Part shown: positions 24,795 through 36,838 of the stretch, one piece after another
Position numbering within the stretch: position 1 is the first letter of the stretch
Layout of the letters: each line of letters begins with the position of its first letter
Assembly: GCA_918807975.1 (NCBI GenBank)
Contig: OU964918.1
Location: 32,100,477 to 32,164,476 of the forward strand
Reading direction: 5' to 3'
Source of the DNA: Aplidium turbinatum
Lineage: Eukaryota > Chordata > Ascidiacea > Aplousobranchia > Polyclinidae
DNA length: 64,000 nt
Made by a program: the position numbers and the translations under genes
Notes under the pieces: generated by a model
What the model was told of the DNA's origin: nothing
The model's input: the letters and a program-made list of their open reading frames with translations, nothing else
The model's database searches: none

Positions 24795-25319
24795 CTAGTA
24801 TAAGCAGCCCATACTTTTGCTACAGAATTGCATTGAACGTAATGCATACAGCAAAGTTACTTAATTGCGCTTTGATAAGTGAGTTTACAAAATTTACGCC
24901 AAACATTAGGCTACGCTTTTTTAAATTGAAATACTACTGTCTTTTATTTGCGGCTTTCGTCTCGACCTTAGTCACAAATACAATAGGCCTACAACACTTT
25001 TGATGTAAATCTTTCCTAGTAAAACTATTAGCCTATACTTGCATCAACCATATGCAACAATCATCAATATAATTCATGGCATAAAATACAGACAACAAGT
25101 GTTCAACAGTCAGAAACTTCAGAGTGTCAAATTCGGTGACTGGCCATCAGCGCCGGTGATCCTATACAAAACTGATTCCCACAGTTAATGTGATAGTGTG
25201 GACTCGATTTCACTTCTGACAAAAATTTAAAAATGAGGCTATAGGCTACTGTCTGTGAGGTGTTAGGTGAGGGCTGAGCGAAACGGCAGGCTATTTGTTG
25301 CGGCTATTTTATACATTCA

Positions 25320-25512
25320 ATCGCCATCTCCGCTTGCGCATCAACATGAGTTATCTGTTTCCATGAGTCACAGTTTTTAGCTAGCTCGCCCAGTGTCGTC
25401 ATATTGAGTTCGGTCCATGCCTGGATGTTGTCATGCCATCGCCTTGGTGGGCTGCTTCCTTTTCTTTTTCAATTAACTTTACCTTCCACTCGGACTTTTC
25501 TGACTCCGTGTT
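25320..25512 (-). mobile_element. LINE 3' end fragment, RTE-like (inferred)
   Basis: The minus strand encodes RRWHDNIQAWTELNMTTLGE followed by LAKNCDSWKQITHVDAQ, the typical C-terminal tail of RTE-like reverse transcriptases. It is closely similar to the copy at 35785-36084. Its frame has at least one stop, so it is a dead fragment. Confidence 0.75.
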
Positions 25513-25890
25513 TTGATCTGTAGTTTAGTTTGATTGTTAAAAAAGTATAAAAAGCACACTGGAACAAAACAAACTTTTAATAATCTCTCAACACTACACC
25601 CAGTGTTGGGCGCGATAACTCATTTTTCAGTTAAGCGATAACGATAATCGATAAACGAAAAATGCCTAAAGCGATAACGATAAACGATAAATCAAAAAAA
25701 AGTTAAGCGATAACGATAAACGATAAATTATCGCCGATAATGTCCGATAACGATAAATTTTTTTTTTCTTGATTAGCGCTGCCCCATCCCATGCAGCACG
25801 AACTGTTTTCATCAACATGACGAAAAATTGAACATAATATACTGTAAAGGGACAAAACTTTTTGTAAGTTATGCATAAATAGAATCGCAA

Positions 25891-25960
25891 TAGCGGCAGT
25901 GGGTATCGAATCTTCAACCTCTTGATCCAGAATCAAACCACTGAGGTAACCGCTGTGCTT
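25891..25960 (-). repeat. tRNA-derived sequence (SINE head or pseudogene)
   Basis: The minus strand shows GCACAGCGGTTACCTCAGTG (A box TACCTCAGTGG), a CTGGATCAAGAGG anticodon-like stretch and AGATTCGATACCC (B box), about 70 nt in all. The D and anticodon stems pair poorly, so it is probably not a working tRNA. Confidence 0.55.
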
Positions 25961-26933
25961 ATAATTATACCTTCAGATACCAGTTGGATGCTTTTATCAA
26001 TTGAGTTACACTGCCGCTTCCGTGCAGTAGGCAAAATAATTAAATCAAATGAAAATACCATAAAAAAATTCCAAACTTTGTATTTTGCTTTCTGCTTAAA
26101 GGGCTGTTTACAGCAAAGTCAGCAATAATTGAAAAAATTCCCAAAAACGCAAAATGCTTGAAAATTTATCAGTAATCTTAAGCGTTATTGGTAGTAAAAA
26201 TGTGCATACTGTGAAATCCATCAAGCTTGTCAAATTAGTCGTGTTTGTTTAAGAACAAAAACATAATTATCGTAATTTAGGCTACTGATAATTTCAGATA
26301 ATTTTTTTTTGTTTTCTTTGTGAACACCATCATTAAAGCAATGGCGGAACGCTGAGTTGTTGAGATGAAAATTACAATGTAGGCACTGTATTAGTGGGAA
26401 TAAAAATATTTGATTGAGGTAGGCTGTGTCGCATAGGTAGGCTACAGTGAATGAGAAAGGTTATACTGTATTTAGCATAATTTTACCACGCAACTCGATT
26501 TGCCTATTGTCATGCAAAAACTACTACAAGATGCAAAAAATGTGATGTCGGTCTGCATGTTAAATGCTTCAAGCAATATCATATTCCGCAATGACTTGTT
26601 TCAGTGATGTTGTGTTACTTTGCTAATTTTCATCTTCATATTTTTTGAACTTTCATTTCAATAAAATGCTCGATGACAATAATGACATGACAAGACATGA
26701 ACAAGACATTTCCCATTTATCACTTTGAGCGATAAGTAAAATGTAATAACGCTTAAGCATTACGCACAAGAAACTTGTGAAATTTGATAACGGATTTGTC
26801 TAGCGTCTTATATATAGGACGACTTTTTTCTCAAAAAGTACAAACACAATTAGGAAAAAAATATTTGTGATATGTTTTTTAGGTCATAACAGGGATTCAT
26901 AGTATAGGGATCGCCAACGGTAGCCACTTTAAC

Positions 26934-27311
26934 AAGTCGAAATTCTGCCACTGAAATTGACTAGAATGAAACCGCCAACCAATCATAAGCTACGGTTTAA
27001 GTGACGTAAAAAATGGCGAAAAGGTGATCATAGAAAGCAAATTAAGTGATGGATTTTTTGTTAGCTGGTTGGCTTAGGGGTTAGGGTTCGGGCTAGAAAG
27101 TAGTCAGTTCATTGACGCGTGTTCGATTCTCACCACTGCTATTGCTCTTTTTCTTCTGTACTTACCAAATAAAGTTCAAAACAAGCATTAACTCTCTGGA
27201 TGAGTGCTAGAAGGGTCACAATTGGACGGTAGCCTCTTATAACACGTTCTGATTGGTTGGCGGTTGCATTGTAGTCAATTTCAGTGGCAGAATTTTGACT
27301 TGTTAAAGTGG
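26934..27311. repeat. Inverted repeat around a tRNA-like core
   Basis: Arms 26934-26986 and 27251-27311 (CCACTTTAACAAGTC against GACTTGTTAAAGTGG, then AATTTCAGTGGCAG pairing) enclose about 260 bp containing the tRNA-like sequence at 27061. Confidence 0.75.
27061..27139 (+). repeat. tRNA-derived sequence (possible SINE)
   Basis: The A box-like TGGCTTAGGGG and a good B box GTTCGATTCTC are 40-50 nt apart, ending in CACCACTGC, which could pair with the 5' end as an acceptor stem remnant. No anticodon stem is clear. Confidence 0.5.
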
Positions 27312-28768
27312 TTTGTGAAAGTGTCGCAATACGAGGCCGCTTTTACATTGGAAACATGGTCTTTCACGCCACCTCACGATCAACTATTTTATTCTTGTGT
27401 TTTCTTTTTTCGTTGGAAGTGTTAGTTTTTACAACAACACAAGGTCGGTTATAACAACAACACAACAACAACAACACAAGGTCGGTTATAGACTGTGAGA
27501 TCGATTGTTTTCTAGCTTGGCGATATAACTTTAATATAAAAATAATAACCGAATGCGTAAGTGCCGTTTAACTTAAAAAGTTAACTTATTTGTGCCGCAA
27601 GTGAAAGTACTTAAAAAAATTTCGGAAAATTTAAATATTGCATAATTATGACCCAGGGATTCAGCCTATAGGGATCGCCAACTCGGCTAGAAATCGGAGT
27701 GTAATAGTTTTGCCAGATATTTTTTATATTTTTAGAAAAAAATATTATTTTGGCATTTTTAAAGAGTATTGGTCGCCCAAAGCTTGTCCGTTTAAAACTA
27801 ACCTGAAGTTTAAAGTCGCACAAGATTGAGTTAAAGTAGTTTGTAGTTGTGTTACTTTGCAATAAGAATGTGCTGAATTTATGTACAAGACTTAAATAAA
27901 ACTTTGAGGTTTAAAAATATTTATTACTAACCAGTTAAGAACAAAAAAAATTTGAAAAAATTAAAATACACCTCAGGAATAAAAGGCTTCATGTTTCAAG
28001 TGTTGAAGCTGGTAATTATTTTTCAAGTAATATGTTTTATGTACAACAGAGGTTAAATTTGCTAAAAATATAATAGTTTGATAAGTGAATAATAAAATTA
28101 CTTTAGATTAGTTTTAAAATATTTATTTACGGGCAAGTTTTGGGCAACTACTACTTTAAAAATGCCAAAATAATATTTTTTCTAAAAATATAAAAAATAT
28201 CTGGCAACACTTGTACACTACGATTGTCGGATTTCCAGCCGAGTCGGCGATCCCTATAGGCTGAATCCCTGGGTCATAATTATGCAATATTTAAATTTTC
28301 CGAAATTTTTTTTAAGTACTTTCACTTGCGGCACAAATAAGTTAACTTTTTAAGTTAAACGGCACTTACGCATTCGGTTATTATTTTTAGATTAAAGTTA
28401 TATCGCCAAGCTAGAAAACAATCGATCTCACAGTCTATAACCGACCTTGTGTTGTTGTTGTTGTGTGTGAATTTTGTCTTTTAAACTGAGTTTGTGACGT
28501 AACCGCACGTCTCAAGGCAAGTTCTTGCAATTTTAGTTAATCTACTCATCTAAAGATTTCATGCGCTTAAAACAATAAGTTTCATGTTTTGACGAGAGAG
28601 ATATTTTTTGACGAGAGAGATTTTATTTTTTTACGACAATTACTAAAAACTAACACTTCCAACGAAAAAAGAAAACACAAGAATAAAATAGTTGATCGTG
28701 AGGTGGCGTGAAAGACCATGTTTCCAATGTAAAAGCGGCCTCGTATTGCGACACTTTCACAAACCACT
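27312..28768. repeat. Nested long inverted repeats (foldback)
   Basis: Outer arms 27312-27430 and 28645-28768 (TTTGTGAAAGTGTCGCAATA and its complement) surround inner arms 27455-27788 and 28131-28466 (shared ACAAGGTCGGTTATAGACTG). The arms are nearly identical over about 120 and 335 bp. The loop is about 340 bp. The right side has an extra 180 bp between its inner and outer arms. Confidence 0.85.
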
Positions 28769-29416
28769 TGCCAATTTCTTTCGCTTCGCTTCAAAGGAAT
28801 CTGTACCGCCTGTGCGCTTACATTTTAATTGTATAACTCACTCGCGATTGCCCATTGCAGCAAAACAACAAGAGACTTGTTGCATGCATTTCATTGCATT
28901 GCAATTTGCAACTCTAAAAATTATTGTGTTGTCAGGGCCGTCGCTGCAGGGGGGCGTGCCCCCTCCCTTGATAACGACCTGTGCACACACACTTCAGGCA
29001 CTGAAGAAGAACTGATTTTAATTTTAGTTTCATTAACTAGGTGGCTAGTAAAAATATGATTTTTCCACTTTTCATGATCTTTCCACTTGTGTGTTGATCC
29101 AAAATAAAATTTATCGGCGATTAATTATCGGCGATAATCAAATATTGCTTTTGGCGATAACGATAAACGATAACTGAAAAAATAATTGAGCGATAACGAT
29201 AAGCGATAAAAATTTATCGCCGATGATTATCGCCGATGAATTATCGCCGATAATGCCCATCACTGACTACACCACAGAAATATATAGGCTATTTTTATGT
29301 TCAAGTATGTCAAAAAGTTGCTTCCATCAACTTTTCACAACGGATTCATGTGTAAAAATTTAAACAGCTAAACAACGAGAAGCAACTCGTCATTGATCTC
29401 AAGCTAATGTAGACAT

Positions 29417-29681
29417 CAGGCCCGGATTTAGAGGTGGGCAGAGGGGGCAGTTGCCCCGGGCCCCCCGACTTTTGAAGGGCCCCCTATGTGGAAAAAATGT
29501 GATTTTGTGTTATTTTTTCCTTTTGGCCTTTAAAGTTTCTGCGAAATGCTGTGCAGTACTGGACTGATGCTACTGTAGACGTAGAGATGGTTTTTCGCGC
29601 CGTAGGCTTGAAAAATTTTTTTGCACGGGGCCCCTCGATCTAAAAGTGCCCCGGGCCCCCCATCAGCTAAATCCGGCCCTG
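29417..29681. mobile_element. hAT MITE, 265 bp
   Basis: Ends CAGGCCCGGATTTAG and CTAAATCCGGCCCTG are inverted. The 8-bp duplication GTAGACAT is at 29409-29416 and 29682-29689. GGGCCCC-rich subterminal blocks, no coding sequence. The tips match the transposase-bearing element at 31405-34081, its likely source of transposase. Confidence 0.93.
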
Positions 29682-29689
29682 GTAGACAT

Positions 29690-31093
29690 AACGCTTTCCA
29701 ACAATCGATAAGATATATTGGACCAGTCGAGTGGAATAAAATCCCACCCTCCATCAGAAACAAAAGCATGTCTCTGAAAAGCTAGAAAAAAAATAAAAAA
29801 TTTTACTTCCAAGCTAGCTTCCTATCCAATAAGTTCAATACACACACCTAGAAAATTTGATAAAAGTACTCTTGGTAACAAATGATCCGTTAATTATTAT
29901 TGTTATTTCTTGACAGTATGTTCATTTGTTTCTCGGCAATCGAGTGTAGCAGGAACTCAGCGATAGACACGTGTTTCGCCCATGAGGCTGGGCTCATCAG
30001 TACCGCACCACTTTATTGTATTTGTTAACACACTATTTATCAATAATATAATGACTTTCAAAGCATAGGCTAATAAAAATATACAGATCTACTGGCTGGC
30101 TGGTTCAGACAAATTGCACGACAAATTGCCACAACACGCTCGAAGCTAACGTCACTTACTTGAACATTCAAGAATACATTTCAAAAAGAATTACCGAAAA
30201 AAAATGTTTTCAATAACACTGGCACGGCCCAAAGTCCAATGTTTCATTTATTTTTAATTTTTTTCAAAATGATCAAAAAGTGGAATGACTGCTCCAGAAT
30301 ACGTCACTATCGACAGCAATAACAAACGCCACGTTACCACATCTGATGTTTTAACATCAGATCGGATGTTTTGAGCAAACTGTCTTGATGTTTTGATGTT
30401 GAAATCTGATGTTTTGATGTGCATATATAGTCTACATAGCCTACAGTTAAATCGCCCGCAGTAGCCTAACAACTATTGTTCGATCAGCTAATTGCTAGTC
30501 TATAATGACGTAGACTATACAGTCGCACGCTTCGCTGCTCACGCCTATTCCAGTTTTGAAAGCTCTGACAAAAGCACGCGTGGAATGCTGATCAGATCGC
30601 AATGGGGCAAAATTTTATTGAAAATCGTTTTATGGTAACACGTTAAACACAAAGAACGTGTACAATCGCCAAGTCATGTTTTTCCTTTAGTAGCCTATCC
30701 CTTTAACAAGCTGTAGGCTATATCACTTGCGTAAATAAATTACCTTCTTAATTCTTCATGGATTGAGTTTAAAAAAAAACACTTAAGGGAAGTTAAGGCA
30801 CATAGGCCTACAAGCAAGGCCTCTGGGAAAAATCAGCACTGGTCGGGTCGGGAAACAATACGAAAAATGGGCCCCATAATATTTTTTAGCAAATATTGCG
30901 TTGCATGTTCGTGTTAAGCTGAAATTAGCCTACTTTCCTCACCATGAAAAGAACTTCGCTCAATGTAAAAATCATCAATAATAATCACTGGATTACACTT
31001 GCAGCAAAAATGCCATTGAGGCTAACTATTTTGTCTAGAAAGCTTTGTAAATACACAATAGGCCTATAGGCAACGAAAATAGTTCAACCAAGT
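29690..31093. other. Intergenic sequence with a dispersed repeat at 29930-30015
   Basis: The segment at 29930-30015 (GCGATAGACACGTGTTTCGC, CCATGAGGCTGGGCTCATCA) recurs inverted at 49525-49605. A cluster of GATGTTTTGATGT-type words lies at 30340-30420. Nothing else recognised. Confidence 0.55.
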
Positions 31094-31101
31094 ATTTAAT
31101 T

Positions 31102-31320
31102 CAGGAGTGTCCAAACTTTTTCCCACGCGAGCCAGATTTGATAATAAGTGTTCGCGGGCCAACAGCCACAATAATTTTTCTGAAAACTGCAAGTTGAATT
31201 TATATGATTTTTGTGTTTCTGCAGGCCAAAAATAACACATTGTACAACAACAGGCGCGGGCCATACAAAAACGTCTCGTGGGCCAGAGTTGGCCCACGAG
31301 CGGGACTTTGGACATCCCTG
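31102..31320. mobile_element. hAT MITE, 219 bp
   Basis: Tips CAGGAGTGTCCAAACTTTT and CGGGACTTTGGACATCCCTG are inverted, a classic hAT MITE tip. The 8-bp duplication ATTTAATT is at 31094-31101 and 31321-31328. The last 32 bp plus duplication (GGACTTTGGACATCCCTGAT) are repeated once more directly to 31361, a local tandem duplication. Confidence 0.9.
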
Positions 31321-31404
31321 ATTTAATTCAAACGGACTTTGGACATCCCTGATTTAATTCAACTCTTTCTGGCTTTTTTGCAATGCAAAGTTACGGATCA
31401 CAGC

Positions 31405-34081
31405 CAGGGCCGGATTTAGACCATGAGAGGCCCTAGGCTATTGCATTTGTGAGGCCCCTCCCTATTTTTGAGCTCAGAATTTCTCTCTAAACAACATTAC
31501 ATGTCATTGCTTAATGTTAAAATATGAGTGCATTAAACTCTTCTTTTCATTTTCCACATGCATGGGTGCAAATTTTTAATTTAAAAAATAAAAATTTAAT
31601 TAAGGCAGTTTTGCTTTTAATTTTAATTTCTTTGATCAAACAACTGTTACAATAATTGTAAATTTTATTTACGAGGACACAAGCAATAGTTACAGCCATC
31701 AAATAGTAAGACTAGGCTACCAAAATTTTTTTTTCTACCTTTCTTCAAAGTAAAATCATGCAAAAGTTCACCAAAATTTATCTGTTTAAGTTTGTCACTC
31801 TCAATGCACAGAATGCTCAGTGCGGACAACCTTTCTTGAGACATTGTCGATCACAGTTTATTTTTGATGCTTTTGAGCCTTGAGAAAGATCTCTCCTGAG
31901 CAGTTAGTGACCATTAAGCTTAGAAACAGTCTTAATATTGCTTCCACATTAGAAAAGGCATTGTTAGTTTTTTCCTTGCACATAATTTCAGAATGGTCTC
32001 CCTGAGACAAGGAAATAGATTGCTCTTCTGTACCGGTAAGCCTTTGGTTATGTGCTTGTCTCACGTACAACTAAAAATGTAGAAGTTCATCAGCAAGTTT
32101 CGGGTCAACATGTTCCGGATACGCTTCCTTTAAAAGTTCTACTCCTCGTACAATTTCTACCTTAGTTGCTTTCAGATTGGCAAGAAAGAGAAACATTTCT
32201 GCAATGTCACTGTACACATTAGCTCGTCTTCTAAATTGGCTTCAAGTGCGTCGAGCATAGGGATAAAGGAATTTATTACCTTTCCTTTGAAGAGAGTTCA
32301 CTTAAAGCGTCAGGTGCATTTCTTTGTCTCCTAGTGACAGCTCTGTGGTTAATATTCGGCAAGGTTGCTTTTTCTTGCTGATCAAACTCGTCAAACTCAT
32401 CTCTAATTTTGCTTAGAAAGTCTACAAGTGAACTGTACAATTTGGCACAAGTACTTAATAACAATTCAGATTTGTGAAGGGCTTTGCTAACACTATGAAA
32501 ACGACCTAGCACTCTGGACCAAAATTGCAACATAAACACAAATTCTAATTTTTCCATTTTATGCAAAAGGTTGTTATAGCATGAAGTCTGGTATCACCCT
32601 TCTCACTTACATTGGAGTGTAAATGACTGAGAGCATTGGTGATGGCACTGTAACTTTCCAAAATCGCTTCCGTAGCTTTTACATTTGCATCCCACCTAGT
32701 ATCTGACAAATGTTTTGGCACTTTTGATTGAGGTTGCAAAAATGATTTTAGAACTGCCCACCTCTTTGTGGTAGCTGAAAAAAGATGTAGCCTATATTTC
32801 GTTGATAATGCCAAAACAGTTCACTGCATCAAGACAGCAATCAATAGCTGAACGGCCTACCAAATTTAAGGAGTGACCTGCGCATGGAATAAATTTTGCA
32901 AATTTCTTTCTAGGATTTTTTGCTGCATACCGTTGTAGGCTACCTACCAGCCATGTTTGCAGCATTGTCATAAGACTGCCCTCGGTATTTATTAAAATCA
33001 AGCTGAAGCTCAGTATAGTGAGATATTTATGCACTAAATCTGCCATGCCTACCCCAGAGTGGTCTTTCAGCTCAAGGAAAGTTATAAATCTCTCACTTGG
33101 TAAACCGTTTACAGGAGACACGTATCTGATATAATCAAAGTTAACTGATCGGTATGTGAAATATCGGCAGTAGAATTCACAGAAAAGCTGAAATATCACG
33201 ATTTTTTCACGTCAGCCACAATTGACTCTTTAACTTTTTTGGCCATGAGCTGAATCATCTCTTCGCAAATAGTGTTTGACAAATAAGTGGGATTTCCTGA
33301 TTCCGAATTTCCATAGCGATTGATATGAGCAAGTAAAAATGGATCAAATTTGGCCAGTAGCTCTAAAAGACCAAGATAATTGCCGTTATTGGGAGATCCA
33401 AATCGTTCATTGTCCACTCTAAAAGGCAAGCCTCGTGCTACAAGACTACAAATTACAGCGGTGATTCTTTCCATTACATGCCACCAATACTGCTGTTCTG
33501 CTTTTATTTGCTCCTCCAGCTTTGAAGTAAGCGTAGGCTGTATCCTCGCTTCCTTATTAGGTAGGTTAACATGGCATTTGTGTGTTTTTCTGAGTTTTCA
33601 TGAGCTTGGATAAGAGTTGTGCCAGCCATCAAAACCATCAGAAGCTAAAGCCGAAGAAGATGCATGATTTGGAAAGAGTTCACAAACAAAGCAATATACT
33701 GTACGCGTCCTTTTGCGGGGAATATACAAGCCACTCTCTGTTATATGTTTCACCATTGACTTTCATTGAAAAAAACAGAGTTTTTGTGCAAAATCTGAAT
33801 TGCTTTTTGTACACTCGTTTGGAACCAGAAAATGGACCACAACTGTGCTGAACTTCAGAAGGGCCTCTCTCTATCCAGTAGGTTATGTCTTCATTTGATA
33901 ATTCTTTCCACAAACCAACGTCCTTTAAACTCAGTGTATGTGTAGATCTATATAGTTTAGGTAGGGTTTAAACTTATCGAGATTTTAAAAGAGTTACAAG
34001 CTTCGAAACCGAATTTCGAGGCCCCTGGAAGTCGAGGCCCTAGGCTTCAGCCTGCCTAGCCTATTGGTAAATCCGGCCCTG
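31405..34081 (-). mobile_element. hAT transposon with decayed ZMYM1-like transposase
   Basis: Inverted tips CAGGGCCGGATTTA, with the 8-bp duplication ATCACAGC at 31397-31404 and 34082-34089. The minus strand encodes, in order from 33913 down to about 31860: a TTF-type zinc-finger part (WLVYSPQKDAYS), the DUF4371-type stretch (GSPNNGNYLGLLELLAKFDP, NPTYLSNTICEEMIQLMAKK), AGHSLNLVG, HLSDTRWDANVKA, and the dimerisation end (LFLSLMVTNCSGE). These pieces lie in different frames (about six segments), so the transposase is dead. Known: this type cuts and pastes through an RNase H-like catalytic core with a C-terminal dimerisation region. At 2677 bp it is a nearly full-length, old copy, and the obvious relative of the short elements at 13956 and 29417. 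Confidence 0.93.
32276..33913 (-). pseudogene. hAT transposase (ZMYM1/DUF4371 type), frameshifted
   Basis: Coding segments at 33913-33680, 33474-33196, 33199-32792, 32814-32545 and 32566-32276 follow the domain order of ZMYM1-like hAT transposases, each ending at a frameshift or stop. A further dimerisation piece runs on to about 31860. Neighbouring segments overlap by a few to about 20 bases, which points to small indels rather than introns. Confidence 0.85.
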
Positions 34082-34089
34082 ATCACAGC

Positions 34090-35784
34090 ATCAAATGATA
34101 AAATTTTGCGACGTCTGAATTGATGCACATCGTGTAGCCTATAGTTAGGCTTTTCAATCGGTTTTGAGTCATAGGCCTACTGGAGCGCAAACAATTCTTT
34201 ACAAATTTCAGTAATTGCTAAAACTACGTTCTCAAAGCGCAACCGTTGGAGGTAGCTACCGGAACACAAAAAGAAATCGTAACAAAACTATTTGGAAAAA
34301 CCTTTCGAAAGTTGCAATCAATGATTCCTTGTGTAGAGATTATGGGGTGGTTCGTTCTGGTTTGCAGCTGAAATTTTCTGTGTGGCTTTCTGTCAAAAGT
34401 ACCAACTCATCCAAAATGTCTTGAAAAATGTCATTGTTGTAGCATCCCTGGTTGTAGCCTACAAATGGTTTAAATTTGTCCCACATGCCCACAACTGCAC
34501 AACAGACATACGATGAAATTTTCATGGAACTTCAAACCAGGGATATCTAGAACAACCGCTTCAAACTCATCGACAATGTTAATTATTGATTCTATCTTTT
34601 GTTAAGGCTCTCACTCCTAAAGAGGTTTTCAATCGAATGCATACAGTCCAGTCTGATTCAGCATATTTTCATATGTATTTTCAATATCCAGGGTGAGACT
34701 ATTTACATCCAAATAGCCTAATCCAGATAGTTAACTACAGACTAGTTCGTCGATAAAAACATTCTACCTTATGAGACCTTATTCAAATAGAACAACACAT
34801 TAATTAAATACACATACCGTAATAAACTCATCAATCCAAACAGATCAAGCTAAATTATTATTATTTGTTCTAAAATCCATAGCTCACTGTCAATTCTAAT
34901 TTTGTTTCGACCACGATATAATGCTTGCACGCTAGAGCCTAAAATCTGATATCCGGTCATTGATAAATAAAATAAGTACGTTGTACGAATATTTCACAGA
35001 CGATATGTTTGAGTTTGTTGATACATTTGTCAATTCCAACAATTATCGAATCCTTTGCAATGTACGGTAGAATACATTTCCTTCGAATGATTCAGCTAGT
35101 TAAGTGGAGTTATAAAAGCGTTCTGTCCTCAGGAAAAGAAAATCATTTTGTTTTAAATTTATAATTGCCACTGCAACTTTAGCTTGCGAGTAGTCGCCTA
35201 GCCTACTCTTCTCAGCTTTCTCTTACTTAGATTACATCTTCCTTTAATTTCATTAAATTCATCAGTGAATCTTGTTTAAGACCGTAATCAACATAATGAA
35301 AAGCAGTCACAAATTTAAAACTGCTAGTTGTAGGCTACTTTAGCATTGACTCAGCTTCCGATCAAGCTCTTGTTGGTTCCAACTTGATGCATTTAAGAAA
35401 CGTCTTTAGAGCTTCAATTGCAAAAGGGTAATGTAAAGCATTGGCTTTGACTGCACCACGCCTTGATTACCCTCTCGAAGTCAATTTTCTTTGCAAGATG
35501 ATAGGACAGCTTTCTTTAGATTTTTCAGAATTTTTCCTCTGACTGGGCTATAACTTTAAAGATGCCACTAGCTTACAGATAATCAATTGCTCCAAAAATG
35601 ATAAGACATTTGAACAACGCTGTCTGTAGGCAACATTATGAATACCAACTAGATTTAAGCAACAACATCTATAAACAAAAAACTCAAATAAAGAAAAAAC
35701 TCACTACCTTCCAAAATCACATCAAGAGAAGCATGACCAACGAAGGCTACTTGACCATGCTAAAACAGAAGATCTTTTAACTAT
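34090..35784. other. Intergenic sequence
   Basis: AT-rich with scattered TAGCCTA words. The frame at 35598-35780 is lysine/asparagine-rich and unsupported, though it directly precedes a LINE tail. Confidence 0.45.
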
Positions 35785-36084
35785 GACAAAATTACATCCA
35801 ATTGCAGCAATAAGTTAATAAAATCAAAAGTTTTAAAACTGTTCGGCCACACTAGAAGATCACAATTCGGAATCAGCAAAGTTTGCGCAGAAGGAAAAGT
35901 AGTTGGAAAAAGAAAACGTGGCAGACAACCAAAACGATGGCAAGACAACATCCTATCATGGACCCGACTCAACTTGGCGACACTGGGCGAGCTGGCTCAA
36001 AATCGCCACTCTTGGAAGCAAATAACTCATGTTGATGAGCAATCAGCTGCAGGCAGAGATGATGACTGATGATGATGATGATCC
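35785..36084 (+). mobile_element. LINE 3' end, RTE-like (inferred)
   Basis: Open frame ending TGA at 36067-36069 encodes KLFGHTRRSQFGISKV, GKRKRGRQPKRWQDNILSW and LATLGELAQNRHSWKQITHV, the conserved tail of RTE-like reverse transcriptases. It is followed by a (GATGAT)n tail, the type of simple 3' tail such LINEs carry. It is strongly 5'-truncated. Confidence 0.8.
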
Positions 36085-36838
36085 ATAAACAAAAAATATA
36101 GCCTACAGGATTTACTTTCTTTAATCGTGCTTGGACTGATACCTTTAACTTTCACAGATAACTTATGTTAGATACAACATCCTATGCCTGGCCAACGCAG
36201 ATTTTGAAGTTAAGGTTCAATTGTCAAGCAAAAATAGTTCCCGCTTAGCTAAAACAGCACCAGTTTTCAAATTGACACTATCAATACAATCGAAACCGTT
36301 CAGTGATACAGAAATCATTTCAGCTTCAGATTTTCCGTCTTGAAGTTACTCAACATCGCCCACCTTAACACGAAAATGATTTGTTCTTGATGAGAAGCAT
36401 CGAGAGTGACATTTACAATGATTGAGAAATACTTGGAACTAGGCTACGCACTTTTTAAGAATTTGTTGATTAGCCTATTTAGTTGGTAGCTACATTTTTA
36501 CTTTGGTAGGCCTACTAAAAATGGGCCCCTCCTCAAAAATGCAAAAACAAAAAACTACTCGTTTTTCCTTTACAATGTTTTGCTAGGGAGGAAACTGGCC
36601 CGACTTGCCCCCCTCACGGAGCCACTGCCTACAAGTGCACGCCAGCTCACTCCGGTTGACGCGTTTGTAGTCCGTGGATCTCTGCAGCAGATGGAATGTT
36701 GACCACAGACTCTTTGAAGATTAGGCGTTTTTCTTGTAAACCAGTTGACTGCTGTCGTTGTGACCCTTCTGGCGCTTGGCCGCAGATAGTTGATTCTTGC
36801 TTTGGACTTTAATAATTAAAAAAAGAAAAGTGGTGAAG
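36085..36838. other. Intergenic sequence
   Basis: No gene recognised. The stretch at 36600-36800 is more GC-balanced and complex than its surroundings, but has no frame or inverted ends. Confidence 0.45.

Larger units (their letters stand above)
25601..29265. mobile_element. Composite hAT-type element with CGATAACGATAAACG iterons
   Basis: Tips CAGTGTTGGGC (left) and GCCCATCACTG (right) are inverted. The 8-bp duplication ACTACACC is at 25593-25600 and 29266-29273. Arrays of GCGATAACGATAAACGATAA words fill 25610-25760 and 29110-29250. The interior is not transposase: it holds two tRNA-like sequences (25891, 27061) and a multi-layer inverted repeat (26934-28768). Several short insertions have probably accumulated in a non-autonomous carrier. 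Confidence 0.85.
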
